Shown here in pieces: positions 11,041 to 20,909 of a stretch of 20,909 nucleotides of DNA (the first letter of the stretch is position 1; every line of letters begins with the position of its first letter). This DNA comes from Pelargonium nanum (taxonomy: Eukaryota > Streptophyta > Magnoliopsida > Geraniales > Geraniaceae). Under the pieces are notes generated by a model, which did not search any database, had not been told where the DNA came from, and saw nothing but the letters and a program-made list of their open reading frames with translations. A program made the position numbers and the translations under genes. Location of the stretch: positions 1 to 20,909 of the forward strand of contig JAYMTF010001869.1 of the NCBI GenBank assembly GCA_036897485.1, written 5' to 3'.

Positions 11041-11205
11041 AGCATACTTCGGAGGGATCAGGTACTGTTGACCCGCCCACAGAGTCACGGACGATCTGAC
11101 TAACAAATTAGCAATCTGGTTCGCAAACCGGGGAACAAAAACGAATTTATGCTAGAGAACGATAAAGACATAGACAAGATGTCACCTAAAATAAGATTCA
11201 AGGCA
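11041..11205 (-). pseudogene. frameshifted RNase H-like fragment of a LINE-type element
   Basis: On the minus strand one frame reads ALNLILGDILSMSLSFSS, and the next frame continues KFVFVPRFANQIANLLVRSS, then VTLWAGQQYLIPPKYA. The pattern LILGDI, then a hydrophobic strand, then F(V)xRxANxxAxxL, is that of the C-terminal part of the RNase H-like domain (RVT_3 type) found in plant non-LTR retroelements. A frameshift around 11130-11150 and the absence of any reverse transcriptase or upstream RNase H sequence mark it as a remnant. It sits about 310 bp beyond the stop of the mannosidase gene. Recognition is by motif style only. Confidence 0.45.
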
Positions 11206-11512
11206 CCGGAAGCCTTTTGTTGTTCCCAAAAGATGCAAAATCTCTTACAAAATAAATATTTAATATCAACATTTTTTGCAACCAGCCTCAATATGTAACA
11301 TACATGCTATGCTGTATATTCTTGCTCTATCCTTTTTGTTTAGTATTTCCAGAACTAGAGAATTAAATTACATGCCTTGCCACTATGAAAATATAATCTT
11401 TAGAGCCTGTTTTCTTTGTCTAAACTTTTCTTTTTCTTCTTCTAACAATTCTTTTTGTAATTTTGTCTTTCCTTATTTTTTTGTTTGCAAAAAGAATCGG
11501 TTGATGTCATAT
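11206..11512. other. 3' flank of the MNS5-like gene
   Basis: This probably includes the 3' UTR of the minus-strand mannosidase gene. No canonical AATAAA is seen on the minus strand in the first 200 nt; plant poly(A) signals are often non-canonical. The plus-strand ORF at 11276-11557 overlaps the final mannosidase exon and is not credible. Confidence 0.35.
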
Positions 11513-14500
11513 TCATATGAACAACCAAAGGCCGCAGTAGCCGGCCATGCTACATGATCTTCGTCTGCAATTAGTCGAGTCAACTCCACAATCTTCGTCA
11601 GTTAAGCATCTGTGGTCCATCCGTCTATCGGGGATGTGACAAGCACTCTCCATCTGCTGCTGCCCACCATCGCCCCAGTTTGAAGCATAAGTTGCAGGGC
11701 ACACTTGCAAAGACATTGCGCTCACTCGTCTTGCTTGATTTGCCTCCTGCACCACAACATCGTATCCAAATACAGATATAGAACCCGATGGATTTGTTTA
11801 ACGAATGAATAATGTAAGTAAACTCATAGATGTGCAGGAAGGTAGAAAATGTATACCGGCATGAAAGTCCAATTAGTTTGGATGTATGCCTCGGGGAGCC
11901 GGTCGTGCCACGAACTCAACACTGGGAGAGGGTGGCCCTCAGTTGTGAAAATATAATTCCGGTTAACCAAAAAGGAATCATCAAAAAGAAGATATAAATA
12001 CTTGCACCTACAGGAGAACAGTATATATTATTTTCAGCTGCCATTGAATGTGAAAGGGAATTCCAATGACGAGATGGCTGATACGGGATGCTAAAAGGAA
12101 CAAAAGAAAAAAGAAAAAGAAAAATGAGCTCTTACGTTTCAGCAAGGAAGAAACTATGTTGATGATCTTCCAATTGCATGGTTGTCACGTCTCTGATGCT
12201 TGCAAAACCTCCTTCCACTTTGGTGTATAAATTAAGCGAATTCACAATTGATTCACCCACTTCCATGTACCATGGATCTGATGATATGCAGAAAACATAT
12301 TAGTTGCTAGATATTAGACTCAGAATAGTCTAAACACCACTTAAGCACAGCAAGAATAAAATTTCAAGGTATCTCTAAGCACATCAGCTTATTACAGCAC
12401 GTGTTCTCTTTCAACCAAGAAAGCACCCCATTGTCATTTGCCGAGCCCAATTAAACTATCCATATACCTTATATTAACTTGTGCCCACTGCCCACAGCTT
12501 AGTTCCAAATCACCATATGACATTAGAACTAATGAATATTATTACCGGAGACCTAAAACTATCAGTCATTTATAAAAAAAAATACCCAATACAAGCATAA
12601 CAATCATTAGTAAATCAGAACAGAAAAATTGAAGCTTGGCAGTTGGGATCGAGGAGAGAGACCTTTGGTTGCTTGATACAAGTAGAATGTGGATTCTGCC
12701 AATTCAGGGCGCAAAGGATAATATTTCTCTGTAGGATGCAACATTTGATGGTCTAGCAAGTACCTACAGATTTCATATTTTCTTTATCAACTATAACACT
12801 TACATCAGAATAATGCTAACCAGATCCAAGGATATCATGAATAGAAACACTCTAAGAGCAGGTTGGTTACCTCTCTGGTAGTACACCAAATCTCTGCCAT
12901 ACATGAAAAAATTCACGGTGAGATGAGTTAGCAGCTGCAATATCCCCAACGAGAACCTGCATAAACCGAAACTCAAATATAAGCATCAGAAGATTCTTAC
13001 CGAGCTTTTGGATTCTCATCCAGAATTATTTAATTAACTTCAGTTCATTACCTGTAGACCAGGCCAAAATGCTTGAAGGCTTGTGAGCTGCCAGTAAGTT
13101 GGCTTTCCAGTCCTCATATCAGCTTCATGGTACCTACATAAGAGTATAATGAATAAAATGTCTACCATATTTGCCTCCAGACTACGAAAGTATATTTTTG
13201 CATGGATCAAATCTTCATATTATTTTTACTTACAAAACACCATGTTAAACTACTCATTTTTAACCTACCGATTTTACAAGACATCTTCACATACTATAAG
13301 GTTGCATTTGGATTTTATTTGAAAGTTTCAAATGCATATATAATGTTTGGGAAACCATAAAATTTCAAATGAGAAGATATGAGTTCTCATTTGAATTCCC
13401 ATGTTGTAGGCATGTGTAGAATCTTATTGGATTTGAGATGAATCCAAATAAACATTGAACCAAATTCAGGATTTCAAATGAAATACAAGAATCCAAACGG
13501 AACATAGCAGATTCCGAAGTATGAAACTACAATACTTAATGATATAGCAAGATATTATACCATGTATTTTTCAGAATTGCAAAGTACTAATTCTTTACAT
13601 CTAGAAATTGGTCTACCTAAGGCATCTATTCTGAGGCAAATTAACCATAGATGGACTCTGAATGAGTTCTGCATATTTCCCCATTTATTTATTTTTATAG
13701 GCAACACAACCACTGCAACAATTGGAACTACCAACTTGAGGCTCTTATTCTAGAAAGCCTCTATCATTTCACAACTACTATGTGTTGTAACTTGCTATGC
13801 ATATAAAGTTATGGTGAAGAAAGAACTAGAAGAAAAAAAAAACATAAAGATAAGAAAATCATCAATTTCATAATTAACACATATAGCTAAAGATAAATGA
13901 ATCAGCAGAACAAAAATATTAGACTTTATTGAATGATGCACTTCATAAAAAATGGTCCGGAGCCAAAAATTTGGAATATGTCATCAAACTAACAAGGCCA
14001 CCCAATTCCTATATTGACATTAGCAATCACATGGCTCAACAAAGCAAGAACCATGTAAACAGTTAATGTCCATGACAAAATACCCCACTCGAAAGCACAA
14101 CATAATTAGAAAACAAAAGAGACTCAACTGAACTGGTCTAAATAGTTGAACCCCATTTGTTGGCTAGATACGACAAAGAATGAAAAGCAAAAATGACAGG
14201 AACCTGAGTCTAATAGATTTGAAATTAATTAGAGTGTTAAAAAAAAAGTGAGTTCTCAAATAAGATAAGAGGTCAGTACAGTACCATGGGCCATGTCTGA
14301 AATATTTCTGCACAGCAAGATAAGCAGACTGAAACATTCTCCAGAACTCTTCCTTTCCAAAAAGAATATGGGCTTTCAATAGGTACTCATAAAATGAATC
14401 AACACCTTAAAGAAGCCATACAAAATCTTGAGTCAGAAACAATTAGGTCTATTCATCAAATATGAGAAAGATATGTGATATAATTTGGATCAATCAGGCA

Positions 14501-17500
14501 TTTCAAGGTAGATATAGCTATTCAATCATAAGATACAATATCAGTATATCTAATGAAATGAAGTTGGTACATAAGAGCATTGTGGCAATATACAACCTAG
14601 AACCCAGAGAAGTATCAGATGCAAAGAGATCATACCAGCCCCAATGCCAGATGAATGCTCAATCCATTGTCCAGTTACCACGTCCAGCGTAGTTCCAACT
14701 AGATTCAAAGAACTACGCATGCGCCATAACTTACGTAGAGCACGTAAAGCAGCAGATTCGTATCTTGGGTCACCAGTTAGTCGTGATAATGCTCCCATTT
14801 CAAGAATCAGAGAACCTGAATCCAGATATTGAAAGTTACCAATTTCAGGACAGCATATCTTAAGGTGGCCACATCACAAAAGTAAGAGATAATCTCCTCA
14901 CCACACCCGGAAGTGCTTGTTTCAGTCGTTTCATTCTCTGTCACTCCATACTGTCCACAGAATTTTGCATTGATGTGGAGTCATATATCTTACAAACAAA
15001 ACCATTAAAACATATATACTTCTCAATTTTGATTCAAAAGATCATGTAAGATACAAGTAACAATCAAGAATTTTTTTCATGCAAATATAAACACTACACC
15101 AAATACCATCATTAATGCATGGTTAGCTTTCAATTGATCACATTATGAGATTTCAAGCCTAGATAGTGGCACTGGCACTTGTTTATTTATCTGTAAAAAA
15201 TATGACTTTAGAAAAGTTTTCCATTCCCAATACATTAGAAAAACATCCCATCTGGAGTCCAGCAGATAGGCAATGCATCTTTTTTAGTTTTTCATTTAAT
15301 TAACAACCTTCGGAAAATAATTTCTTCAAGGTTCATACTAAGTACGCACACTCATTTTATGAAAAGCAGTTTGAACATCTTTACATTTGTCTTATATCTT
15401 TTTAGCCCAATGTCTTTGAAATCACTTCCGATACACCTTTCCGGAGAAGGCTCCATCTCGTTCAATCTTTCCCTCATAGTGCCATTCACCTTGATTACAG
15501 AAAAGCTATTTTCACGTGTAGAGAACATCTCTAAATCTCTTGCATGTGGATCCCCATACCCACATAAACATTTTGCTTAACATTGTTTGAGACAAATACT
15601 TAACAGTTAGGATCCTGGCCAACTGCCTTTCTGGCATCCAGGGACAATTTGAATATTTAAAGTGGAACTGCTAGCACGAGTTAGGCCTAATATGATGCAA
15701 GCCTGAACTGGTTATGCATAGAATGTTTTACAATAACTTTTTTAGGCAGTCAAACTGTTCTCCATGACAGCATGTCTACTGCATCTCATTTTCTTGGTGC
15801 CATAATACAAACCACGGACACTATATCTCTAAATTCCTCCAAGCATCGGGTTAGTTCACTTAGACTTTACCTTTCACATAAAATGAAACAATGACACAAA
15901 TATGTCTAATTTGATGAGAAAGCATGATACAGGAAAACATTCCACCAACATCTGTACTAACAAATGTTGATTTACACATTTATACCAATTGTAATGCAAC
16001 CACTACTAGTGCGACATTATTAAAGATCTTACTGTAGACAAAAGTGCACATTACTGTAATGGGAAATTATGAATTATTAGATACATAGAAGAGTCAAAAA
16101 CTGCAAGTTGACTTGAAAATGAAAAACTAGTCTTCAACTTAAGCATGTTATAGGTAATACCTTTAAATTAATCCAAGCATAGGGCAACCCAGTAGGCGTA
16201 TCAAATGCAGGTAGAAAGCGTCGCCCTAAATCTTCAGCCAGATAAAGTAGTTGATTCTTGTAAATTCCTTGAACCAACCTGTTCGTAGAGTCAGTTGCAA
16301 GAATATGAGCAGAAACAAGTCCTCCAAGAACTCTAATGTTGCACTACAAATAGCGGTCAAACGGAAAAGAACACTATTAAAATAATTCAAAACAAATATC
16401 CCCCTGACCATAAATTTAAATCATACAAAACTATAGTCGCCAACCTCAGTGAGTTCAACTTGTTGAAACTATACAACTAGAAGCATAAAAAGCAGTGAAG
16501 ACAACAGAATCTGTTTTTTTATTATATATATACATATATATATATAAGGATTTTTGGAGTATGATACCTCAAATAGATTTATCCTTGCATCAACATCAAA
16601 AGATAGATTCTCAGAAAGCCAAAGAACAGCCCTTTCAAATTCTGTGTGGTTACCTAAGACAACAAGGCTGAGAAATAGATAGATGGGTTACTATTAGAGC
16701 AAACCGAGCAAAGAACAAATAAAGAAAAAAAGAAGAGAGCATTCAGCAATATAGTAATGCTATCGGAAACAATTTTTGCACATGTTGATTAGTGCATATT
16801 GTTCATTAGCTGGTAACCAGTTCAAAACAAAAATAAATAAATAAAATAGTTTAAAATGACTGAAAACTTAGAATTTGGCAATCATTTCCCTTTTAACTCT
16901 AGAAATGCACTCTTCTTCTTTTTCTCTTTTTATTATTTTTCTTACTCTTTCCCCGTTCTCTATATTATTCAACAAACTTGAATAATGACAAATTATTGGG
17001 CTTAGCAGAATATATTTTATTTCTAGAAACACCGTAACTTCTCTTACAAAAGCTCTATGGATGTTGAATCGTATTCGTTGCAATATCACGTGAGTTTTCT
17101 TGTTTGAATGGGTTGTGTTCTTGATGAACTATGAAAAATATATTGCTCGTCTAAATTATGTGTAGTACAAACAAAATTTATGAGTTTGAAGGTAAAGAAT
17201 CCTACGCTTGTACACTCTTTTATTTCTAGAACTACTTTTTCTCATTTCCTCAATTTGATTAGGATGCTACATAGGGTAGTAAATATTTTTTTTTATGTCA
17301 GTTACTGGAATATATTTATATGTCTAAGATATTCAACAGAAGAGCACTCATTAAATTTCATACAACAGTTTGAGATATATGAGAAAAAACCATTAGATTA
17401 AGCTGAAATGTGTTGACAAAAGAGAACTGTTGCCACAATCTAATTATTTTTAATACACATTTGCTTAAGTAACAAATACCTCGACAGTGATTCAATAAGC

Positions 17501-18363
17501 GTAAGGGCTGATCCATTATAGTTTTGGGGTAAGTGTTCAAGCTGAAAATGAAACAGTATCAGTTAATTATCCCCTAACTCATCATTATTATAAATATAAA
17601 AACTAGAAGTAAATAAAGGTACTTTACCTTCAAATTCCCAAGTTCACTAAGGGAGTTGGTGAAAGATTTGGTAAGAGGCCTTAGCTCGTCACGCTGTCAA
17701 AGAATATAATACACATTTAAAGCATTGCAAGGATAAGTAAATCAATAAAGCCCTGAAGTACATGAACTGACCGGAAACGCATGTGTCATGTAGTTGTCGT
17801 ATGCATGGTAAAACCTGAAAAAATAGAAGAAAAAAAAACACTCAAATTACTTCATCCTGCTTAGCGAGGAATCCAAATTATTATGCAATTCAAGTTCCTA
17901 CTTAATAAGCTCACACATGGTGAGACAAACATAAGTACTCAGCAGCAAAAGATGCAAATTACTATATATGTGAAACAACAACACAGGTACCAAGTTCACA
18001 AATATGTTCCTATCAGACAAATGCAATAACGATTTCAACCAGACAACAAAAGATTTGCCAAAAACATTCAACAAGACAACCACAGGGACTGTACCAACCA
18101 CTAATCACAGTACCCATAGCCAATATCATATCAACAACCAAATCACTTCCGAATTGAAAGAAGAATCCAAAACTATTAAAACTGATCCAATAATCAAATA
18201 GGCATTTGGAAAATTTGAATAGGACATACATCTTGCGGACTTTCTCTCTCATGTGTATCCTCTTAGCCGCCCAGCGGGAATCGAGCTGAGAAAGAGATGG
18301 TTGTAAGGCGGGGGAGACGACAAAGAGCATGAAAACCCATGCCGCAAAATTGCGACCCAACAT
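11513..18363 (-). CDS. MNS5: GH47 ER alpha-1,2-mannosidase, EDEM-like (MNS5)
   Basis: Trims mannose from N-glycans of misfolded ER glycoproteins and so marks them for ER-associated degradation. The 15 minus-strand exons are 18230-18363, 17772-17814, 17628-17693, 17480-17541, 16568-16667, 16161-16343, 14902-14950, 14636-14815, 14285-14405, 13052-13133, 12871-12956, 12663-12763, 12136-12277, 11857-12007 and 11513-11746. They sum to 1734 nt, giving 577 aa, with GT-AG junctions all in frame. Residues 1-25 form a signal peptide. The GH47 domain runs from FYHAYDNYMTHAFP (46-59) to HPLPV (475-479). By homology to ER mannosidase I, the acid is E135 (LFECNIRVLGG), the catalytic Asp is D275 (GVDSFYEYLLK), the base is E389 (YPLRPELAES) and the calcium ligand is T472 (TTEGHP). 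Several NxS/T glycosylation sites fit the ER lumen. The Cys-rich tail CGVDSTNCRRRSCSMAGYCG is typical of plant EDEM proteins. The motifs fit MNS5 better than MNS4. The gene looks intact. Confidence 0.93.
13300..13503. mobile_element. hairpin MITE in MNS5 intron 9
   Basis: The left end GTTGCATTTGGATTTTATTT is matched in inverted orientation by the right end GTTCCGTTTGGATTCTTG. At the centre is a perfect 12-bp inverted repeat, TTCAAATGAGAA (13364-13375) and TTCTCATTTGAA (13384-13395), with an 8-nt loop. The element lies in the 1151-nt intron 13134-14284. The TTTGGATT-style ends resemble hAT or PIF/Harbinger-related MITEs. I could not find a clean target duplication, so the superfamily is open. 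Confidence 0.5.
14951..16160 (-). other. MNS5 intron 6 (1210 nt)
   Basis: This is the longest intron of the gene. A plus-strand ORF of 73 aa (15359-15580) is unrecognised and probably chance. I see no terminal repeats or RNA gene. Confidence 0.6.
16523..16546. repeat. imperfect (TA)n tract in MNS5 intron 5
   Basis: Alternating TA interrupted by a single C lies about 20 nt inside intron 5 (16344-16567), near the 3' edge of the exon 16568-16667 as drawn on the plus strand. On the gene strand it falls just after the splice donor. Confidence 0.7.
16668..17479 (-). other. MNS5 intron 4 (812 nt)
   Basis: AT-rich, with no recognisable coding sequence or terminal repeats. Minus-strand ORF 16868-17089 and plus-strand ORF 17180-17401 have biased, unrecognised composition and are treated as chance. 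Confidence 0.55.
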
Positions 18364-18714
18364 GTTTCTGAAATCAAATTTGAGGGTTAGATATTGGGTA
18401 TTTTGCAGTAAAGACTAGATCTGGTTTAATGCAATTGCAAGCTCGGGCTCAGAAACAGTGGGTGTTTTGAGCAAAGCATTTCAAAAGGCTGAAACTTATG
18501 GTGATAAAGAAGAGGAATTTAGGTCCCATGTCGGCGACGATAAATCAAGATTCTCCAGAGTTGAATTCAGTGAAGTATTGAAATTGGTTGGTTGGAGCCT
18601 TGGAGGGTGGATATTCAAAGCCAAAACCGGGGAAGATATGGTAACCGTAAAATTATAACACCATTACAATTGCAAATGAAACAACAAAAATACTCTTACT
18701 TTTTTTTTAATGCA
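18364..18714. other. MNS5 upstream region
   Basis: The promoter and 5' leader of the minus-strand mannosidase gene are expected here. No clear TATA box is seen close to the ATG. The ATG is preceded by TTGATTTCAGAAAC on the gene strand, which resembles a splice acceptor, so a 5' UTR intron is possible. A plus-strand ORF of 66 aa (18458-18658) is unrecognised and most likely chance. Confidence 0.35.
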
Positions 18715-18723
18715 TAAAACTAA

Positions 18724-19040
18724 GAGTAACAAATGTATGTCTCAAATTTTGTAAAAAAAAAAATTGTACAAAATGATGTAAGCAAGTAAAGGGACATGAT
18801 ACATCAATATACTTTATTGATGAGTTGATCAAATAAAAACACGCCATATGTACAGCAGGTCTTATAAAGACGCTCCGCACTAAAAATTTATGAGAGAGTA
18901 GTGATATCATATATGTCGATTTTTATTCGTTTAAATTTAATTTTAAACCACAAAATATGCAAAATATATGTGTCATGTAAGCTGTCGCGTCACTTTTTAC
19001 ACCAAATTTTGTACAAAATTTGAGACATTTAGCATTTTCT
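18724..19040. mobile_element. MULE-type MITE with 9-bp target duplication
   Basis: The terminal inverted repeats share an exact 16-bp core, TGTCTCAAATTTTGTA at 18738-18753 and its complement at 19012-19027. Weaker pairing continues on both sides. The direct repeat TAAAACTAA flanks the element at 18715-18723 and 19041-19049. A 9-bp duplication is the signature of Mutator-like elements. The 317-bp interior is non-coding. It lies about 360 bp upstream of the MNS5 start, within promoter range. Confidence 0.65.
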
Positions 19041-19049
19041 TAAAACTAA

Positions 19050-19758
19050 TTATAATAATAATAAAGACGATATTAAATTGTGAGTTTGAAAATTAATCTA
19101 TCCATACAAGCCAAATCTTGAATCTCCATGAACACCATGAAACTAAAATTTAAAACGATGGAACTCAAATCCAACACAATGAACTCATGAAACTTAAAAT
19201 TAAAATAACTTTAATCCAACACCCATAAACATGAAATCGAAACTAAACCAAATCGAAATCAATATATAATAATTGTTTGAATACAATATATGATTATTTG
19301 AATCAAATGGTAAGATAAACTTAACTCCGAGATATGAATACATGAACTTTAACTCTTCCTACTTCAGTTTGCCTTCAACGACGTCACTCCGAGCTGGGTT
19401 GGAGGGTTCGTTGCACCTCATTCCGGCGACGGCGTGGGATGGTGGTAAGATTGGAATCAAAAGCAAATATTGTGAGAGTGGATGAAACGGAAGCGTATGG
19501 TGCTGAACCTGAGTTATGGCTATTCAACCAAATCTAAGCCATGGCTACTAGATTTAGCCATATGAAACAAACAATACGTCTAACTTTTGTTTTTATACAC
19601 TCTTTTATTTGACATGCGAATTTTTGGTATCTTTTGCTGCTTGTTCAAGAAGTGTTCCCAACAAGACCTGAATCATTGCTTCCGATTCACATATTCACTG
19701 TAATACATGAACATGAACATATATTTGTATTGTAAAAGCCTTTCAGACTGTCTTAAAT
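19050..19758. other. intergenic AT-rich region
   Basis: No gene is recognised. Phrases such as catgaaac, aaacatgaaat and atgaactcatgaaact recur loosely between 19110 and 19250, suggesting a decayed simple repeat. A more GC-rich patch at 19375-19450 has no ORF of note. Confidence 0.35.
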
Positions 19759-19759
19759 G

Positions 19760-20909
19760 GGTTAAAGGTATGGTTGGTACCCAAACTTAGTTGGAATGCC
19801 AAATTTGGTACCCAAACTTTAATTTTACCAGACTTAGTACCTACATTTTTATTTTTGACCCAATTTAGTACCCGCCGTCCGGTTCCGTTACCGGCTCCGT
19901 TAATGGCTTGCGAGGTGTGCTGGTTCTTGCTGACGTGGACACGGTCCGATTACGTGGAAATTTCAGGCACGTTTTGAACAGGTGACGTGGACAAATGACG
20001 CTGACGTGGCACTCCATGTCACGATTTCAGTGGAGATCGTCGGCTCCTCCATCCTGAAGCTTCTCCTCCGTCGGCGTTGTTGGACTCCTCGTCGGAGTGA
20101 GACCAGATCTGCTCCATCGACGGAGCAGACTTGCCATCGTCGATGCCCGTCTGGTCCTCCTTCGAGAGCTGCTCTATCGTCGGACCAGATCTGCTCTGCC
20201 GTTGACGAAGGACCTGCGACGAGACACGCCACCACCTCCGTCGGTTCTGTCCGACCGCGTCTAATCTCGTCGCCGAAGGTCAACCTCCGTTGCTCTCGAC
20301 GTAGCCGACGCCTCTGCTCTCTGTCCGATCTCTGCATCGCCGCTGCTCTCCAGCCGGAAGCCACCGCGCCGCCACCGCAACCCAGATCTGAGACGAGCAC
20401 TGCCGGAATCGCCTCTGTCCACCTTCGCTGCTGCCGTTGTCTCTCTCGCCGACGAGCTCCGTGTTGGTCGTCTTTCTCCACAACGTCTCGCTCAGCGGAC
20501 TCCGACCCACCACCAACCCAATCGCCGCCGGCCAGATCTGATTGGGAAGAGAGAGAGAAATCGCGAGAGAGAGAGAAAAATCGCGAGAGAGAGGGAAATC
20601 GGCGAGAGAGAGGGAAATCGGCCAGATCTGCCCGACCACGCCTCACTTCCGCCGGCGATTGTTCTCCTCCTCCGGCCGAGCGAGTAGCCATGGTCGACGG
20701 TGCAGATCTGGGTCCGGCGGCGGCGAGAGAGGGAGGAGAAGAAGAGGAGGTTTAATTTTTTTTTTAATTTTTTATTTAAATAATGATTAATTTCCACTCC
20801 ACATCAGCATATTTTTGCCACCTCAGCAGTCCAGCAAGGCGTTTCACGGCAGAAGTGACGGAACCGGACGGCGGGTACTAAATTGGGTCAAAAATAAAAA
20901 TGTAGGTAC
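19760..20909. mobile_element. non-autonomous long-TIR element (MULE-like), cut by window edge
   Basis: The left arm 19837-19888 is repeated perfectly, in inverted orientation, at 20858-20909, a 52-bp match that runs to the last base of the window. The element therefore continues to the right. On the left, the related motif ggtacccaaactt occurs twice before this (about 19778 and 19808), so the full terminal repeat probably starts near 19760 and is about 130 bp long. Between the arms is a GC-rich core (about 20030-20755) with a GA-rich tandem stretch and no transposase. The TIR wording resembles plant Mutator-like elements, but the target duplication cannot be seen because the right end is missing. 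Confidence 0.65.
20545..20622 (+). repeat. GA-rich imperfect tandem repeat
   Basis: Four diverged units of roughly 18-22 bp, each a (GA)n run followed by aaatcg and gc or gg, lie in tandem within the core of the right-edge element. The last unit runs into a CAGATCTG palindrome. This stretch accounts for the Arg/Glu-rich (plus) and Ser/Leu-rich (minus) runs in the overlapping ORFs. Confidence 0.75.

Noticed and set aside
15359-15580. 73-aa plus-strand ORF in MNS5 intron 6
   Set aside because: It has no recognisable motif and sits in an intron of a well-supported opposite-strand gene.
18458-18658. 66-aa plus-strand ORF upstream of MNS5
   Set aside because: Unrecognised, short, and without promoter or splice support. 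It lies in the expected promoter/leader of MNS5.
19963-20755. Two long overlapping ORFs on opposite strands as real proteins
   Set aside because: Their low-complexity Arg/Ser/Leu composition is explained by a GA repeat and GC-rich transposon sequence. Neither shows a domain.
1-20909. CRISPR arrays, bacterial operons, tRNA or rRNA genes
   Set aside because: I saw no regularly spaced repeats, no ribosome-binding-site-led gene strings and no tRNA or rRNA signatures on either strand. The window is ordinary plant nuclear DNA.

Overview
This is plant nuclear DNA, most likely from a eudicot. It is AT-rich, its genes carry many short GT-AG introns, and the recognisable proteins are plant families: a class III peroxidase, a CBP60 calmodulin-binding protein and a plant EDEM-type GH47 mannosidase. 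I see no bacterial, organellar or viral genome segment. All gene models are hand-spliced. The three complete ones were built so that every splice junction keeps frame and matches the family motifs.

Layout from left to right. (1) 294-631, plus strand: the last two exons of a gene I do not recognise, which enters from the left edge, with its 3' UTR to about 850. (2) 1195-3278, minus strand: a complete four-exon class III peroxidase, closest in my recollection to peroxidase 43, converging on the first gene. Its large intron 2 holds a Stowaway-type MITE. (3) 4108-8627, minus strand: a complete seven-exon CBP60 gene of 565 residues with its calmodulin-binding helix at the C terminus. One intron uses a GC donor and has no stop codon. 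Its upstream region holds two G-boxes and a TGGGCCCA site. (4) 9300-11500: a gene-poor stretch with degenerate transposon sequence, including a frameshifted RNase H-like fragment of LINE type. (5) 11513-18363, minus strand: a complete 15-exon GH47 gene of 577 residues, the MNS5/EDEM-like ER alpha-mannosidase of glycoprotein ER-associated degradation. A hairpin MITE lies in its intron 9. (6) 18364-20909: its upstream region, a MULE-type MITE with a 9-bp target duplication, and a larger GC-rich element with long terminal inverted repeats that is cut by the right edge of the window.

The three complete genes share a strand but are ordinary separate plant genes with no sign of a cluster. The peroxidase is secreted to the apoplast, CBP60 is a nuclear calcium/calmodulin-regulated transcription factor, and MNS5 works in the ER lumen. 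I found no evidence of a new multi-gene system. The less ordinary observations are the stop-free hydrophobic intron in CBP60, the transposable elements close to or inside genes, and the palindrome-rich core of the right-edge element.
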